A stretch of DNA of 64,000 nt from positions 186,001 to 250,000 of the forward strand of contig JAUHWL010000002.1 of assembly GCA_030424545.1 (NCBI GenBank), written 5' to 3'. Positions within the stretch are counted from its first letter, which is position 1. Each line of letters begins with the position of its first letter. The DNA is from Bacteroidia bacterium. Lineage in GTDB: Bacteria; Bacteroidota; Bacteroidia; Flavobacteriales; Schleiferiaceae. This document shows, piece by piece, positions 35,574 to 44,622 of the stretch. The notes under the pieces were generated by a model. That model saw nothing but the letters and a program-made list of their open reading frames with translations, was not told the DNA's origin and did no database searches. The translations under genes and the position numbers were made by a program.

Positions 35574-36878
35574 ATGAAAAGTACAGTTTTCAGCAGTCTT
35601 TATCAGCAAGGTAAAGTCCCACACATTGTCATTATTGGTGGAGGTTTTGGCGGTTTAACATTACTAAAGAAGTTGGCCAATACCAATTGTAAAGTAACGC
35701 TAATAGATAAAAACAACTTTCACACTTTTCAGCCACTCTTGTACCAAGTAGCAACGGCAAGTTTAAGTGCCGATAGCATTGGTTACCCTTTTAGAAGAAC
35801 CGTTGGTGCCATAAAAAATTTAAGTTTTATCATGGCAGAGGTGCGTTCTATTAATCAAGAAGAAAATTGCGTTGTAACCTCTGAAGGCGATTTAACGTAT
35901 GATTTTTTGGTAATTGCTACGGGTAGTAAGACTAATTTTTTTGGCAATAATCAATTGGCCAAGTTAGCCATGCAGCTAAAAACCATATCTCAAGCATTAG
36001 ATATTAGAACAGTTTTTTTACAAGAATTTGAAAAAGCGGTACGACTATCAGAAAAGCATGACTCTGAATCGGTAAAAAAGGTATTGAACTTTGTTATTGT
36101 TGGGGCCGGCCCCACAGGCGTTGAAGTTGCCGGAGCACTAGCAGAGATTAAAAAGAAAATTTTAATAAAAGAATACAAAGAGATAGATGCTTCATTAATG
36201 CAAATAACCTTGATAGATGCAGGATCTTGCGTGTTAAATGTAATGAGCGAAAAAAGCAGCCAAAGAGCAGAAAAGTATTTGCAAGAAATGGGCGTAAATA
36301 TTTTGCTAAACACTTTGGTAACCAGCTATGATGGAGAAAAAATAGTGCTAAAAAATGGCAAAGAGCTATTAACAAACACAGTAATTTGGTCGGCAGGGGT
36401 AATGGGTAATCCCATTTTGGGCCTACAGCCAGATGTTTATTTGCCCAATGGCAGAATAAAAGTAAATGTGTTTAATGTTGTTGAGGGTACTAAAAATATT
36501 GCTGCTCTTGGAGACATTGCACAGATGCAAAACAATGCATATCCACACGGCCACCCAATGGTAGCGCAGCCAGCCATACAGCAAGCTACAAATTTGGCCA
36601 GAAACATTTTGATGGGCGAAAAAGACAAATCGCCAAAAAAATTCACATACAAAGACAAAGGCAGTTTAGCAACCATAGGTAGAAATAAAGCTGTGGCAGA
36701 TCTTGGCAACATCAGCTTGGGCGGTTGGCTAGCATGGTATGTATGGATGTTAGTGCATGTTATGTTTTTGATTGGATTTAGAAATAAAATAGCTGTACTG
36801 TTTAATTGGGCGGTTAAATATTTTAGTTATAAAAACACCATTAGGTTAATCGTTCGCCCATTTGTGCGCGGCAATTAA
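35574..36878 (+). CDS. ndh: type II NADH:quinone oxidoreductase (NDH-2)
   Basis: A 434-residue flavoprotein. The FAD loop is IVIIGGGFGGLTLLKKL (~18-34), FQPLLYQVATASL (~55-67) is the FAD/quinone-side signature, the NADH loop is FVIVGAGPTGVEVAGAL (~171-187) and AALGDIAQ (~305-312) is the second FAD site. The C-terminus has an amphipathic/hydrophobic stretch (VHVMFLIGFRNKIAVLFNW) for membrane attachment. It passes electrons from NADH to menaquinone without proton pumping. Lack of the catalytic cysteines of sulfide:quinone oxidoreductases argues against SQR. Transcribed alone. Confidence 0.92.
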   Translation: MKSTVFSSLYQQGKVPHIVIIGGGFGGLTLLKKLANTNCKVTLIDKNNFHTFQPLLYQVATASLSADSIGYPFRRTVGAIKNLSFIMAEVRSINQEENCVVTSEGDLTYDFLVIATGSKTNFFGNNQLAKLAMQLKTISQALDIRTVFLQEFEKAVRLSEKHDSESVKKVLNFVIVGAGPTGVEVAGALAEIKKKILIKEYKEIDASLMQITLIDAGSCVLNVMSEKSSQRAEKYLQEMGVNILLNTLVTSYDGEKIVLKNGKELLTNTVIWSAGVMGNPILGLQPDVYLPNGRIKVNVFNVVEGTKNIAALGDIAQMQNNAYPHGHPMVAQPAIQQATNLARNILMGEKDKSPKKFTYKDKGSLATIGRNKAVADLGNISLGGWLAWYVWMLVHVMFLIGFRNKIAVLFNWAVKYFSYKNTIRLIVRPFVRGN

Positions 36879-36965
36879 AATGTAAAAACATATCATTTCT
36901 GTACGGCAATTAACTTGGAGTCTTTACATTAGCATGAATCATTTTTTTAAGATAAAACTTGCATT

Positions 36966-37349
36966 ATGAGCGAATTTGGAAGAATATTAACCAATCTTGG
37001 ATTGGCTTATGGGTTAATGAGCAAAGATGAATTTGTGGATAGAGTGGCCAGATATGCAAGTGAGAAAAACATGAGCGAAGAAAAAATGATGGCCTTGGTA
37101 GAAAATCTTTTTGAAGAATTAGAAATCACGCATAAAAGGATGCAGGCTAAACAAATGTTTGAGGCTGTAAAAATGAAAAAGTATGCCGAGGGTGGCGATA
37201 AAGATTTCTTTCATGATGCCCCATATCAAGAAGAACAATCTAAAAAAGATTCTGGGCCACAGCCAGAAATAATGAGCGAATTAAAAAGTTTACGTGTAGC
37301 CATAGAAAATTTAACCAATGCGCTAAAAAATAAACCCGAAGGCGAATGA
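36966..37349 (+). CDS. small helical protein coupled to UbiB
   Basis: A 127-residue soluble protein. Helical segments at ~1-65 (FGRILTNLGLAYG, EFVDRVARYASEKN, MMALVENLFEELE) and a C-terminal heptad-like segment (MSELKSLRVAIENLTNALKN, ~100-120) suggest coiled-coil assembly; the linker is acidic and Pro-rich. I do not recognise the family; it is somewhat phasin-like in size and helicity. The stop overlaps the UbiB ATG by four bases, so translation is coupled. A regulatory or scaffold role for the kinase is inferred from the coupling only. Confidence 0.65.
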   Translation: MSEFGRILTNLGLAYGLMSKDEFVDRVARYASEKNMSEEKMMALVENLFEELEITHKRMQAKQMFEAVKMKKYAEGGDKDFFHDAPYQEEQSKKDSGPQPEIMSELKSLRVAIENLTNALKNKPEGE

Positions 37350-39025
37350 TATTTCCCAAGTTTAAGCTGGCTATACTTCAGTTTTTTAGAATATTAGAAA
37401 TTTTACGCGTTGTTCTGAATCACTCCCTACGTGAGTGGATTCAGCATAACCGCTTTTTTAGAAGACGAATAAAGAGTGATAAGCTAAACCCAGAGGGAGT
37501 AACCAGAACCTCAGAAAGAATACGTTTGGCCATTGAAGAGCTTGGCCCAACATTTATAAAATTCGGACAAATACTAGCCGATAGACCAGACATAATTTCT
37601 GAAAGCCTGCGCAGCGAATTAAAAAAACTGCAAAGCACTGCAAAACCCATGAGCGATGCCGTGGCCTTAGAAATTATTGAGAATGAAATGGGCGCGCCAA
37701 TAAGCGAAAACTTTGAAGAATTTAAAGAAACGCATATTGCGTCAGCAAGTATTGGCCAAACCTATTTGGGCACTTTAAAAGGCGGCCGCAAAGTGGTGGT
37801 AAAAGTGCAAAGACCAAATATTGAGGAAAAAATAAAATTAGATTTATTAATACTGCAATACCTAGCCAAGCGTGCTGTAAGAAGGTACACAGAGCTGGCG
37901 GCACTAGATGTAGAGCGAATTGTTCTAGAGTTTCAAGAAATAATTTTAAATGAGCTAAATTATTTAAACGAGGCCAGTAACATGATGCGTTTTAAGCAGA
38001 TGTTTGATGGTGATGACAGGGTAAAAGTGCCCGAAGTTTATCATGAATATGGTACAAAAAAGATTCTAGTAATGGAGTTTATAGACGGTATTCCACCAGA
38101 CCGTTTAGACCTCATGTTTGAAAGAAATATAGACTCTAAAGTAATTGCGAAAAACGGAGCCGATTTATTGCTTAACATGATTTTAAAACATGGGTTTTTT
38201 CATGCCGACCCGCATGCCGGTAATATTTTTGTGTTGCCCAACAACGTAATCTGCTTTATTGATTTTGGAATGGTAGGAAACTTAAAGCAGCGTCACATTC
38301 AATTTATGGGCGAGTTTACCATCGCTCTAATGCGCAAGGATGCCAAGGATTTGGCAAAATCTATGCTTAAATTAAGTGGCATAAAATATTTTAATCAGCT
38401 AGAAGAGTTGGAGTTTGAAATGGAAAAAATACTGCAGCGATACGCATACTTGCCTCCAGAAAAAATGAATTTTGCATTAATCATGCAAGAGAGTATTAAT
38501 GTGGTCGTTAAGTTTCAACTGCATGTTCCTTCAAACTTCTTTACGCTTTTAAAAGCTCTTGCAACCATAGAAAAGTTTGCCGTACGCTTAGATCCAGATA
38601 TGGAATTAATGAGCTTATTGCGTAAATACGCATTTGATATTTTAAAAACCAAATTTGGAATTAGAGAGATTGCTTCTAATTTATACGGCACTATTAGCGA
38701 TTATTTCACCCTCATTAGAGAATTGCCCGGTGAGGTAAATGAAATTCTTTATAAAGTAAAAGAAGGCAAGCTTATACATGAAATAGACTTAGTAAATAAG
38801 AAGGATTTTCAACTTAGCTTGGCTAGAATAGGCTACCGCATTGGTTTAACATTATTGCTTGGTTTTCTTATGAGCACCGCAACCATATTTTTGGTATGGG
38901 GCAAAAGCACAAATCCACTTACAGAATGGGTGCTATACATCTCTATATTCATATCCATTGCACTTGGCATTAAATGGTACTTTAGGGCTCAGATTAAGAA
39001 GAAAGTACCAAGATCATTTAATTAA
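37346..39025 (+). CDS. UbiB/ABC1-family atypical kinase (copy 2)
   Basis: A 559-residue UbiB-family protein. KxGQ appears as IKFGQILADRPD (~71-82), the Ala-rich loop as ASASIGQTYLG (~132-142), the catalytic loop as HADPHAGNI (~284-292) and the metal-binding motif as FIDFGMVG (~303-310). Two hydrophobic helices lie near 500-550. It differs from the copy at 15725 at many positions, so the two are old paralogues with probably distinct roles. The upstream coupled gene encodes a small helical protein. No ubiquinone-pathway gene is nearby. Confidence 0.9.
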   Translation: MIFPKFKLAILQFFRILEILRVVLNHSLREWIQHNRFFRRRIKSDKLNPEGVTRTSERIRLAIEELGPTFIKFGQILADRPDIISESLRSELKKLQSTAKPMSDAVALEIIENEMGAPISENFEEFKETHIASASIGQTYLGTLKGGRKVVVKVQRPNIEEKIKLDLLILQYLAKRAVRRYTELAALDVERIVLEFQEIILNELNYLNEASNMMRFKQMFDGDDRVKVPEVYHEYGTKKILVMEFIDGIPPDRLDLMFERNIDSKVIAKNGADLLLNMILKHGFFHADPHAGNIFVLPNNVICFIDFGMVGNLKQRHIQFMGEFTIALMRKDAKDLAKSMLKLSGIKYFNQLEELEFEMEKILQRYAYLPPEKMNFALIMQESINVVVKFQLHVPSNFFTLLKALATIEKFAVRLDPDMELMSLLRKYAFDILKTKFGIREIASNLYGTISDYFTLIRELPGEVNEILYKVKEGKLIHEIDLVNKKDFQLSLARIGYRIGLTLLLGFLMSTATIFLVWGKSTNPLTEWVLYISIFISIALGIKWYFRAQIKKKVPRSFN

Positions 39026-39042
39026 TACACACATTCTGAATA

Positions 39043-39801
39043 ATGAAGATAATTTCCTTTAATGTAAACGGAATAAGAGCCGCAGTAAAAAAAGGTTTAC
39101 ACCAAAGCTTAGAAGAGTTAAATGCAGATGTAGTTTGTTTTCAAGAAACAAAGGCCAATACAGAGCAGGTTAGAGAGGCTTTATTTGGTACAGGTTATAA
39201 CGTATATTCTAACAGTGCCGAAAAAGCTGGCTACTCCGGAACAAGCATAGCCTCTAAACAAGAGCCATTGCGCACTTTTGTTAACATGGGCATTGAAGAG
39301 CACGACCGTGAAGGAAGAATAACGGGAGCAGAATTTGACGAATTTTATCTAATAAATGTTTATGTGCCCAATTCTGGCAATGGGCTTTCTAGGTTAGATT
39401 ATAGAAAAACGTGGGACGATGATTTTAGAAACTTTCTAGTTGAATTGCAAAAGCAAAAGCCGGTTATATTGTGTGGCGATTTAAATGTTGCACATACAGA
39501 AATGGACATTAAAAACGCAAAAAGCAATTACAATAAAACATCAGGATATACCCAAGTTGAAATAGACGGATTAACAGCTTTACTTGATGAGGGGTTTGTA
39601 GATACTTTCCGGTATTTACATCCTGATAAAGTTAAATACAGTTGGTGGAGCTACCGCATGAATGCAAGAGCACGAAATATAGGCTGGCGTTTAGATTATT
39701 TTATTGTGAGTAAAAGTTTGCTAAACCGGGTAAAAGAGTCTTTTATTTTAAATGAGGTCTTAGGTAGCGATCATTGCCCTGTGGGCATTACCCTTTCTTA
39801 A
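39043..39801 (+). CDS. xth: exodeoxyribonuclease III (AP endonuclease)
   Basis: A 252-residue member of the EEP nuclease family. Conserved motifs are FNVNGIRAA (~5-13), CFQETKA (metal-binding Glu, ~31-37), YVPNSGNG (~107), LCGDLNVAH (~143-151) and GSDHCPVG (catalytic Asp-His, ~243-250). It acts in base-excision repair by cutting at abasic sites and by 3'-5' exonuclease activity. Full length. It starts 17 bases after the UbiB stop and may share its transcript, ending at a small hairpin. Confidence 0.93.
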   Translation: MKIISFNVNGIRAAVKKGLHQSLEELNADVVCFQETKANTEQVREALFGTGYNVYSNSAEKAGYSGTSIASKQEPLRTFVNMGIEEHDREGRITGAEFDEFYLINVYVPNSGNGLSRLDYRKTWDDDFRNFLVELQKQKPVILCGDLNVAHTEMDIKNAKSNYNKTSGYTQVEIDGLTALLDEGFVDTFRYLHPDKVKYSWWSYRMNARARNIGWRLDYFIVSKSLLNRVKESFILNEVLGSDHCPVGITLS

Positions 39802-39825
39802 ACGCAGAGAGTACAGCGTTTTTTT
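39800..39825 (+). terminator. probable terminator after xth
   Basis: AACGC pairs with GCGTT across an AGAGAGTACA loop and is followed by a T run, overlapping the last base of the stop codon. The stem is short. Confidence 0.5.
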
Positions 39826-39850
39826 ATATAAAAATAAATTGGCCATAATC

Positions 39851-40603
39851 TTATTCTAGCCTACCGATTATTTTACTCACTTTTTTCGTTGCAAATAGAC
39901 GAATAAAACCAATTACTGCTTTCATCCAGCCACTACCGGGATTAGCCAAATTTGCGGCTAAAAGAGCAATAATAAAATCCCTATCGTTAAGTAACTCGGG
40001 CCGATTAGACTCTTTGGCTACAAAGTATTTGGTTGCAAACTTCCATGCGCCATCGCGGGCTTTGCCAATACTAAAGTTGGCCAAATCTTCGTCCAATCTG
40101 CCTGTAAGTGGATCTAATAGGCCAAAGACTGGCGAAACAGAATTTAGCTTTTTCTGTACATCATCAACCATTTCGGCTAAAATGCTGTTGATTTTATTAA
40201 AATCATTTTCTAGCCATTGAATTTTTCCATCGCCAACAGCAAGGGCCGCGGCTATACCTAAATCTAAATTGATATGAGCGTTAATGCCAAGCAGTAAATG
40301 TTGCAGCACAAGTAAATTATCTTTTTCTGCTGCCTTAAAAGCAATGGCCCAACTTTGTGTTGGTACTTGTCCTTTTTTATATGTGTAATACGCTTCTAAA
40401 TACCTGTTTGCAAAAATAACGTCAAGCATTTCCATACGTTCGTTATCATCAAACTCTTTATTTATTACTCCCTGTTTAATCCGTATGGTTACTTTTCTAT
40501 AAAGCACAGCAAAAAATCCGAGCCGGCTTTCGTTCACCTTGCATTCATTTACAATGCTGTTTAATTGGTCAATAACCTGATCTATTGTTTTGGGTAATTC
40601 CAT
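39851..40603 (-). CDS. DUF5995 family protein
   Basis: A 250-residue soluble, mainly helical protein. The family hallmark LLLGINAHINLDLGIAAA (~95-112) is present together with the conserved AIAFKAA helix before it and DGAWKFA (~180-186) after it. Full length for DUF5995. The function is unknown; the conserved His/Asp in NAHINLDL resembles the metal site of haem-oxygenase-like helical enzymes, but this is only a visual impression. Transcribed alone, divergently from the sulfur-related pair. Confidence 0.82.
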   Translation of the reverse strand: MELPKTIDQVIDQLNSIVNECKVNESRLGFFAVLYRKVTIRIKQGVINKEFDDNERMEMLDVIFANRYLEAYYTYKKGQVPTQSWAIAFKAAEKDNLLVLQHLLLGINAHINLDLGIAAALAVGDGKIQWLENDFNKINSILAEMVDDVQKKLNSVSPVFGLLDPLTGRLDEDLANFSIGKARDGAWKFATKYFVAKESNRPELLNDRDFIIALLAANLANPGSGWMKAVIGFIRLFATKKVSKIIGRLE

Positions 40604-40735
40604 ATACTATCTGTAAAATTCAAATATAAATAAGCCAATGTTCCTTTTTAGTTTGATAATAGAAATTGTCTATGACCTGTTTATATTTTGATTTTAATAA
40701 AAATTTAAAATACAACTTTGCCTGACGATTTAGAT

Positions 40736-41536
40736 ATGGAATTAACAGGATATTTCGCAGCAATTTTAATAGGCTTGTCTCTCGGTTTGATAGGCGGTGG
40801 TGGAAGTATTTTAACGGTACCTGTTTTGGTTTATTTGTTTTCTGTAGACGCTGTTTTGGCAACTACTTATTCTTTGTTTATTGTTGGTTCTACAGCTTTA
40901 GTAGGTACTGCAAAAGCAGCGGCCAACAAGAATGTAGATTTTAAAATGGCTATAATTTTTGCACTTCCCGCTTTTGTTACGGTTGTTTTAACAAGAGCTT
41001 TTTTGTTGCCTGCAATACCGAATTCACTATTTTTTATAGGCGAGTTTGAGGTTACAAAACACTTGGGTATCATGGTGTTCTTTGCTATGATTATGTTGGC
41101 TGCAGCGTTTAATATGATTAGAAAAAAATCGTCAGCAGCCATTGCAGATGATGAACAAAGTGCACCAAACTATGTACGGGTTTCTATATTGGCCGCAATT
41201 GTTGGTGTAGTAACCGGATTGGTTGGTGCTGGAGGAGGTTTTTTAATCATACCGGCTCTTATCTTTTTTGCCAAATTACCTATTAAAAAAGCCGTAGGTA
41301 CCTCTTTGCTAATAATAGCAGCAAATTCTACGGTTGGTTTTTTAAGTGATAAAGAAAACTTTGGCTTTATAGATTGGCCGTTTTTAATAGTGATATCTAT
41401 CATTGCTATTATTGGAATTTTTATAGGTCTTTGGCTGTCTAAATCTATAGATGGTAAAAAACTAAAAAAGGGTTTTGGATGGTTTGTTTTTGCCATGGCC
41501 CTTTATATTTTGAGTAAGGAAATTTTATATGTATAA
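40736..41536 (+). CDS. TauE/SafE family sulfite/anion exporter
   Basis: A 266-residue inner-membrane protein with about eight helices in two halves, each beginning with a glycine-rich motif: LSLGLIGGGGSILTVP (~14-29) and VTGLVGAGGGFLIIPAL (~163-179). This pairing is diagnostic of TauE/SafE exporters for sulfite or organosulfonates. The ATG at 40736 is preferred to a TTG six codons earlier. It lies 50 bases upstream of a CstB-like persulfide dioxygenase gene, the same pairing seen in the Staphylococcus cst operon, which supports a role in removing sulfite made during sulfide detoxification. Confidence 0.85.
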   Translation: MELTGYFAAILIGLSLGLIGGGGSILTVPVLVYLFSVDAVLATTYSLFIVGSTALVGTAKAAANKNVDFKMAIIFALPAFVTVVLTRAFLLPAIPNSLFFIGEFEVTKHLGIMVFFAMIMLAAAFNMIRKKSSAAIADDEQSAPNYVRVSILAAIVGVVTGLVGAGGGFLIIPALIFFAKLPIKKAVGTSLLIIAANSTVGFLSDKENFGFIDWPFLIVISIIAIIGIFIGLWLSKSIDGKKLKKGFGWFVFAMALYILSKEILYV

Positions 41537-41538
41537 CA

Positions 41539-41569
41539 AAAGATGGCCTATTTAGAATTAGGCATCTTT
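41539..41569 (+). terminator. intra-operon hairpin
   Basis: An imperfect stem (AAAGATGGCCTA against TTAGGCATCTTT, one bulge) lies between the exporter and the dioxygenase genes. No strong T run follows, so it may only attenuate or process the transcript. Confidence 0.4.
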
Positions 41570-41586
41570 ACAAATATTTTAAGAAG

Positions 41587-43008
41587 ATGAAAGTAGAACA
41601 GATTTATACGGGATGTTTAGCACAAGGCGCTTACTATATTGAAAGCAAAGGAGAAGTAGGGATAATTGATCCGTTGCGCGAAGTACAGCCATATTTAGAC
41701 CGTGCCGAAGCAAACGGTGCGAAAATTAAGTATGTTTTTGAAACACATTTTCATGCAGATTTTGTTAGTGGCCACCTTGATTTAGCCAAGAAAAGCGGAG
41801 CAAAAATTGTATTTGGCCCAACGGCAAACCCTGGTTTTGATGCCCACATTGCGGTTGATAATGAAAAGTTTAAAATTGGAGACGTAACAATTGTTGCCTT
41901 ACATACTCCCGGGCATACTATGGAAAGCGTAACCTATTTACTGCGCGATGAAAATGGTAAAGACCAAGCAATATTTTCTGGAGACACATTGTTTTTAGGA
42001 GATGTTGGTCGTCCAGATCTTGCGCAAAAAGCGGCTAGCATGACGCAAGAGGAATTAGCAGGTTTCCTATTTGATTCGTTACGTAACAAAATTATGCCTT
42101 TGTCTGATGAGCTAACCGTTTATCCAGGACATGGTGCTGGTTCTGCATGCGGCAAAAGTATGATGAAGGAAACGGTTGATACTTTAGGCAATCAAAAAAA
42201 TATGAATTACGCACTTCGTGCTGATATGACCCGTGAGGAATTCATCAAAGAAGTTACAGATGGTTTGGCTCCACCACCCGCGTATTTCCCAGAAAATGTT
42301 GCCATGAACAAGCAGGGTTATAAAAGCATTGATGATGTGATGAAAAAAGGTATGCAAGCACTATCGCCAGAAGCCTTTGAAGCCGCAGCCAATGAAACAG
42401 GAGCAGTTTTACTAGATACAAGAGATGCGCAAACCTTTGCCAAAGGATTTGTACCTAACAGTGTAAATATTGGTATTAAAGGTCAGTTTGCTCCTTGGGT
42501 AGGTGCTTTAATTCCAGGTGTAGCACAAGAAATCTTAATTATCTGCGAAGAAGGAAAAGAAGAAGAAGTGGTAACAAGATTAAGCAGAGTGGGCTATGAC
42601 AATGTGCTTGGCTTTTTAAAAGGAGGCATGGACGCATGGAAAAATGCAGGCAAAGAAATAGATACCATTAACACCATTGATGCTTACGAATTTGAGCAAG
42701 CCTTAGCTAAGGATAAAACAGGTAAAATTATAGACATGCGCAAAGAGGGTGAGTTTGCCGCAGAACATGTAGATGGTGCCATTAATTTGCCATTGGATTT
42801 TATAAATGATCTCATGGCAGAGTTCCCGAAAGAAGAAAACATGTATGTGCATTGCCAAGGAGGTTACCGCAGTATGATTGGTGCGAGTATTTTAAAAGCG
42901 CGTGGTTTTGAGAATGTTATTGAAATTGCAGGAGGATATTTGGCAATATCTTCGGAAACCAAGTTACCACGTACGGATTATGTTTGCCCTACAACATTGA
43001 AAAAGTAG
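41587..43008 (+). CDS. CstB-like persulfide dioxygenase-sulfurtransferase
   Basis: A 473-residue three-domain enzyme. Residues 1-~245 are a metallo-beta-lactamase-fold dioxygenase with HFHADFVSGH (~54-63), HTPGHT (~114-119) and SGDTLF (~133-138) metal motifs. A first rhodanese domain spans ~265-355 and has a Cys in an acidic loop CEEGKEE (~320). A second spans ~365-460 with a conventional CQGGYRS active-site loop (~424-430). MBL-rhodanese-rhodanese matches CstB, which oxidises low-molecular-weight persulfides and releases thiosulfate or sulfite. The adjacent TauE/SafE exporter fits this pathway. No SQR or CstR-like regulator gene is next to it. Confidence 0.88.
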   Translation: MKVEQIYTGCLAQGAYYIESKGEVGIIDPLREVQPYLDRAEANGAKIKYVFETHFHADFVSGHLDLAKKSGAKIVFGPTANPGFDAHIAVDNEKFKIGDVTIVALHTPGHTMESVTYLLRDENGKDQAIFSGDTLFLGDVGRPDLAQKAASMTQEELAGFLFDSLRNKIMPLSDELTVYPGHGAGSACGKSMMKETVDTLGNQKNMNYALRADMTREEFIKEVTDGLAPPPAYFPENVAMNKQGYKSIDDVMKKGMQALSPEAFEAAANETGAVLLDTRDAQTFAKGFVPNSVNIGIKGQFAPWVGALIPGVAQEILIICEEGKEEEVVTRLSRVGYDNVLGFLKGGMDAWKNAGKEIDTINTIDAYEFEQALAKDKTGKIIDMRKEGEFAAEHVDGAINLPLDFINDLMAEFPKEENMYVHCQGGYRSMIGASILKARGFENVIEIAGGYLAISSETKLPRTDYVCPTTLKK

Positions 43009-43028
43009 CAAGAAGTTTACTTATATTT

Positions 43029-43059
43029 AAAACGGCCCTGTAGATTCAGGGCCGTTTTT
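43029..43059. terminator. bidirectional terminator
   Basis: AAAACGGCCCTG pairs with CAGGGCCGTTTT, followed by T residues. It lies between convergent genes. Confidence 0.88.
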
Positions 43060-43089
43060 CGTTAAAAAATATTTAGACAAAGACAAAAA

Positions 43090-44196
43090 TTATTTTATCA
43101 CAGCGTTTATTTTCTCCCACATTTCATCGTGAAAAGCAGTAGGTACTAAATTGCTATCGGGAGCTTCGCCCAAGCGTATAACCACCAAATTTTGGCTGGG
43201 CACAACATCAATATACTGGCCGTTTTTGCCCATTGCCGCAAACAAATCTTGTGGAGCATTGGCAGATAGCGGAATGGGAAATGAATTTGGCAAACCCGGT
43301 AACACAATACCCGATTTTCCGTTTAACCAAGTTAAATAGCCATAACTCGGGTTTAGCGTTTGCGATGAATTAACCATGGCATTAAAATAATTCTGGTCGG
43401 TCATAATTTGAGTAGTATTCCACTTGCCTTTGCCAAGCAACAGAAGCCCAAACCTTGCCGCACTTCGTGCATCGCTCCAAAAAACATTGTTGTTGCCAAG
43501 CGGAAGCCAAGAGCCATTCATGCCAGTAGGTTGTTTAATTTTTTGATTTGTAAAAACCTGGTAGCTGGTATTTGCCGCGGCACTTACAACGCTTTCTAGC
43601 AAAGTGTAGGGCGCGTTGTGATAATACCATTGCGTTCCGGCATCGGCCTTGTATTGCAAGCAGTTTGGATTTGTACAATCTAAATCGCCTGTTGTGTAAT
43701 CTAAACCGGTAGTCATGGTAAGTTGATGTTTTATCAAAATCAAATCTTCTTGTTGTTGGGAAAGGCTGGTCCATCCGCTGCCCAAATATTGCGAGGTTTT
43801 GTGGTTGATGTTTAGCAAGCCGTCTTGCTGCGCCAGCCCCACCAAAAAGGCGGTTAATGTTTTTCCTGCCGAGGCCCAATACCAGTTTGTGTTTTGATTA
43901 AAATCGGCTGTGTTTAGTATGTTTTTGCCCCAATATTTTTCAATAACAATTTTGCCATCTTTTAGTATGATAAAAGCGCGGGTGCCTTTGTTTTGCATGA
44001 AATTATAAAGGTCTGCAGTATCTGCCACACTCCAATTTAGACGAGCCATGCTTACGTTTTCCCAATGCGTACTATTTGTAGGAGGATAATAAAGCGCTGT
44101 ACTGGTCGGAGGATTTGGTGTTGGCGTTTCTTTTTTACAACTGAGGATAGCTGAAATAAGCGTGAAGATTAATATTGATTTAAAAAAGTTTTGCAT
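43090..44196 (-). CDS. lipoprotein serine hydrolase, class C beta-lactamase family
   Basis: A 368-residue lipoprotein (lipobox LISAILSC, Cys20, followed by KKETPTPN). The hydrolase domain has the catalytic S-x-x-K as SAGK (~109-112), the Y-x-N as YHN (~193-195) and a late GKNGQ in place of the KTG/HTG strand. The layout fits the esterase/D-aminopeptidase/penicillin-binding branch of the class C family rather than a true resistance enzyme. The active site should face the periplasm or the cell surface. It is co-directional with the membrane protein gene upstream, 15 bases apart. Confidence 0.85.
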   Translation of the reverse strand: MQNFFKSILIFTLISAILSCKKETPTPNPPTSTALYYPPTNSTHWENVSMARLNWSVADTADLYNFMQNKGTRAFIILKDGKIVIEKYWGKNILNTADFNQNTNWYWASAGKTLTAFLVGLAQQDGLLNINHKTSQYLGSGWTSLSQQQEDLILIKHQLTMTTGLDYTTGDLDCTNPNCLQYKADAGTQWYYHNAPYTLLESVVSAAANTSYQVFTNQKIKQPTGMNGSWLPLGNNNVFWSDARSAARFGLLLLGKGKWNTTQIMTDQNYFNAMVNSSQTLNPSYGYLTWLNGKSGIVLPGLPNSFPIPLSANAPQDLFAAMGKNGQYIDVVPSQNLVVIRLGEAPDSNLVPTAFHDEMWEKINAVIK

Positions 44197-44211
44197 TTTT
44201 TATTTTTTCGA

Positions 44212-44592
44212 TTATTCTTTTTCGTCTAACCATCTTTTTTTTAGAATCAATAATGAAGCTAAAAGTGAAACAATACAGAAGATAAACAAAGTCAACAAAT
44301 TATTATTGTTAAAAAGGTCTTCTAAACTCATTCCATTGTAAATATCAATACTTATGATCAAAACCCCCAAAGCAGATGTTATAGCTAAACCTACTACTAG
44401 AAACCTAAGAATACGTATTATAATTTTAAACCAAGGAATTCTGGGCCGTGTCTTACGTTTTATCATTCTCAAAAATAGCAGAATAAGGTTAATGCTTTTT
44501 GAAAAGAGATTGTCATCATAGCCCCTAATTTCTATCTCAATATTCTTAGCCAAAGACGATTCTGATGCGTACATTTGCCGCCTCATTTTCAA
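44212..44592 (-). CDS. small membrane protein of unknown function
   Basis: A 126-residue protein. A soluble N-terminal ~45 residues (ESSLAKNIEIEIRGYDDN) is followed by a basic stretch (RMIKRKTRPR), then two hydrophobic helices at about 60-83 and 98-118 and a charged end (KKRWLDEKE). I do not recognise the family. It is probably transcribed with the beta-lactamase-fold lipoprotein, and its start faces the malate dehydrogenase gene 30 bases away, so the promoters overlap. Confidence 0.55.
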   Translation of the reverse strand: MKMRRQMYASESSLAKNIEIEIRGYDDNLFSKSINLILLFLRMIKRKTRPRIPWFKIIIRILRFLVVGLAITSALGVLIISIDIYNGMSLEDLFNNNNLLTLFIFCIVSLLASLLILKKRWLDEKE

Positions 44593-44622
44593 GAGTGTAC
44601 ATTAAAATAAAAAATTTATAAA

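Noticed and set aside
35574-36878. sulfide:quinone oxidoreductase, given the CstB-like gene 5 kb away
   Set aside because: FQPLLYQVATASL and the overall length fit NDH-2, and the conserved redox cysteines of SQR are not seen.
43090-44196. antibiotic-resistance beta-lactamase
   Set aside because: The S-x-x-K and Y-x-N motifs are present, but the late KTG motif is replaced and the overall form fits the broad esterase/peptidase branch.
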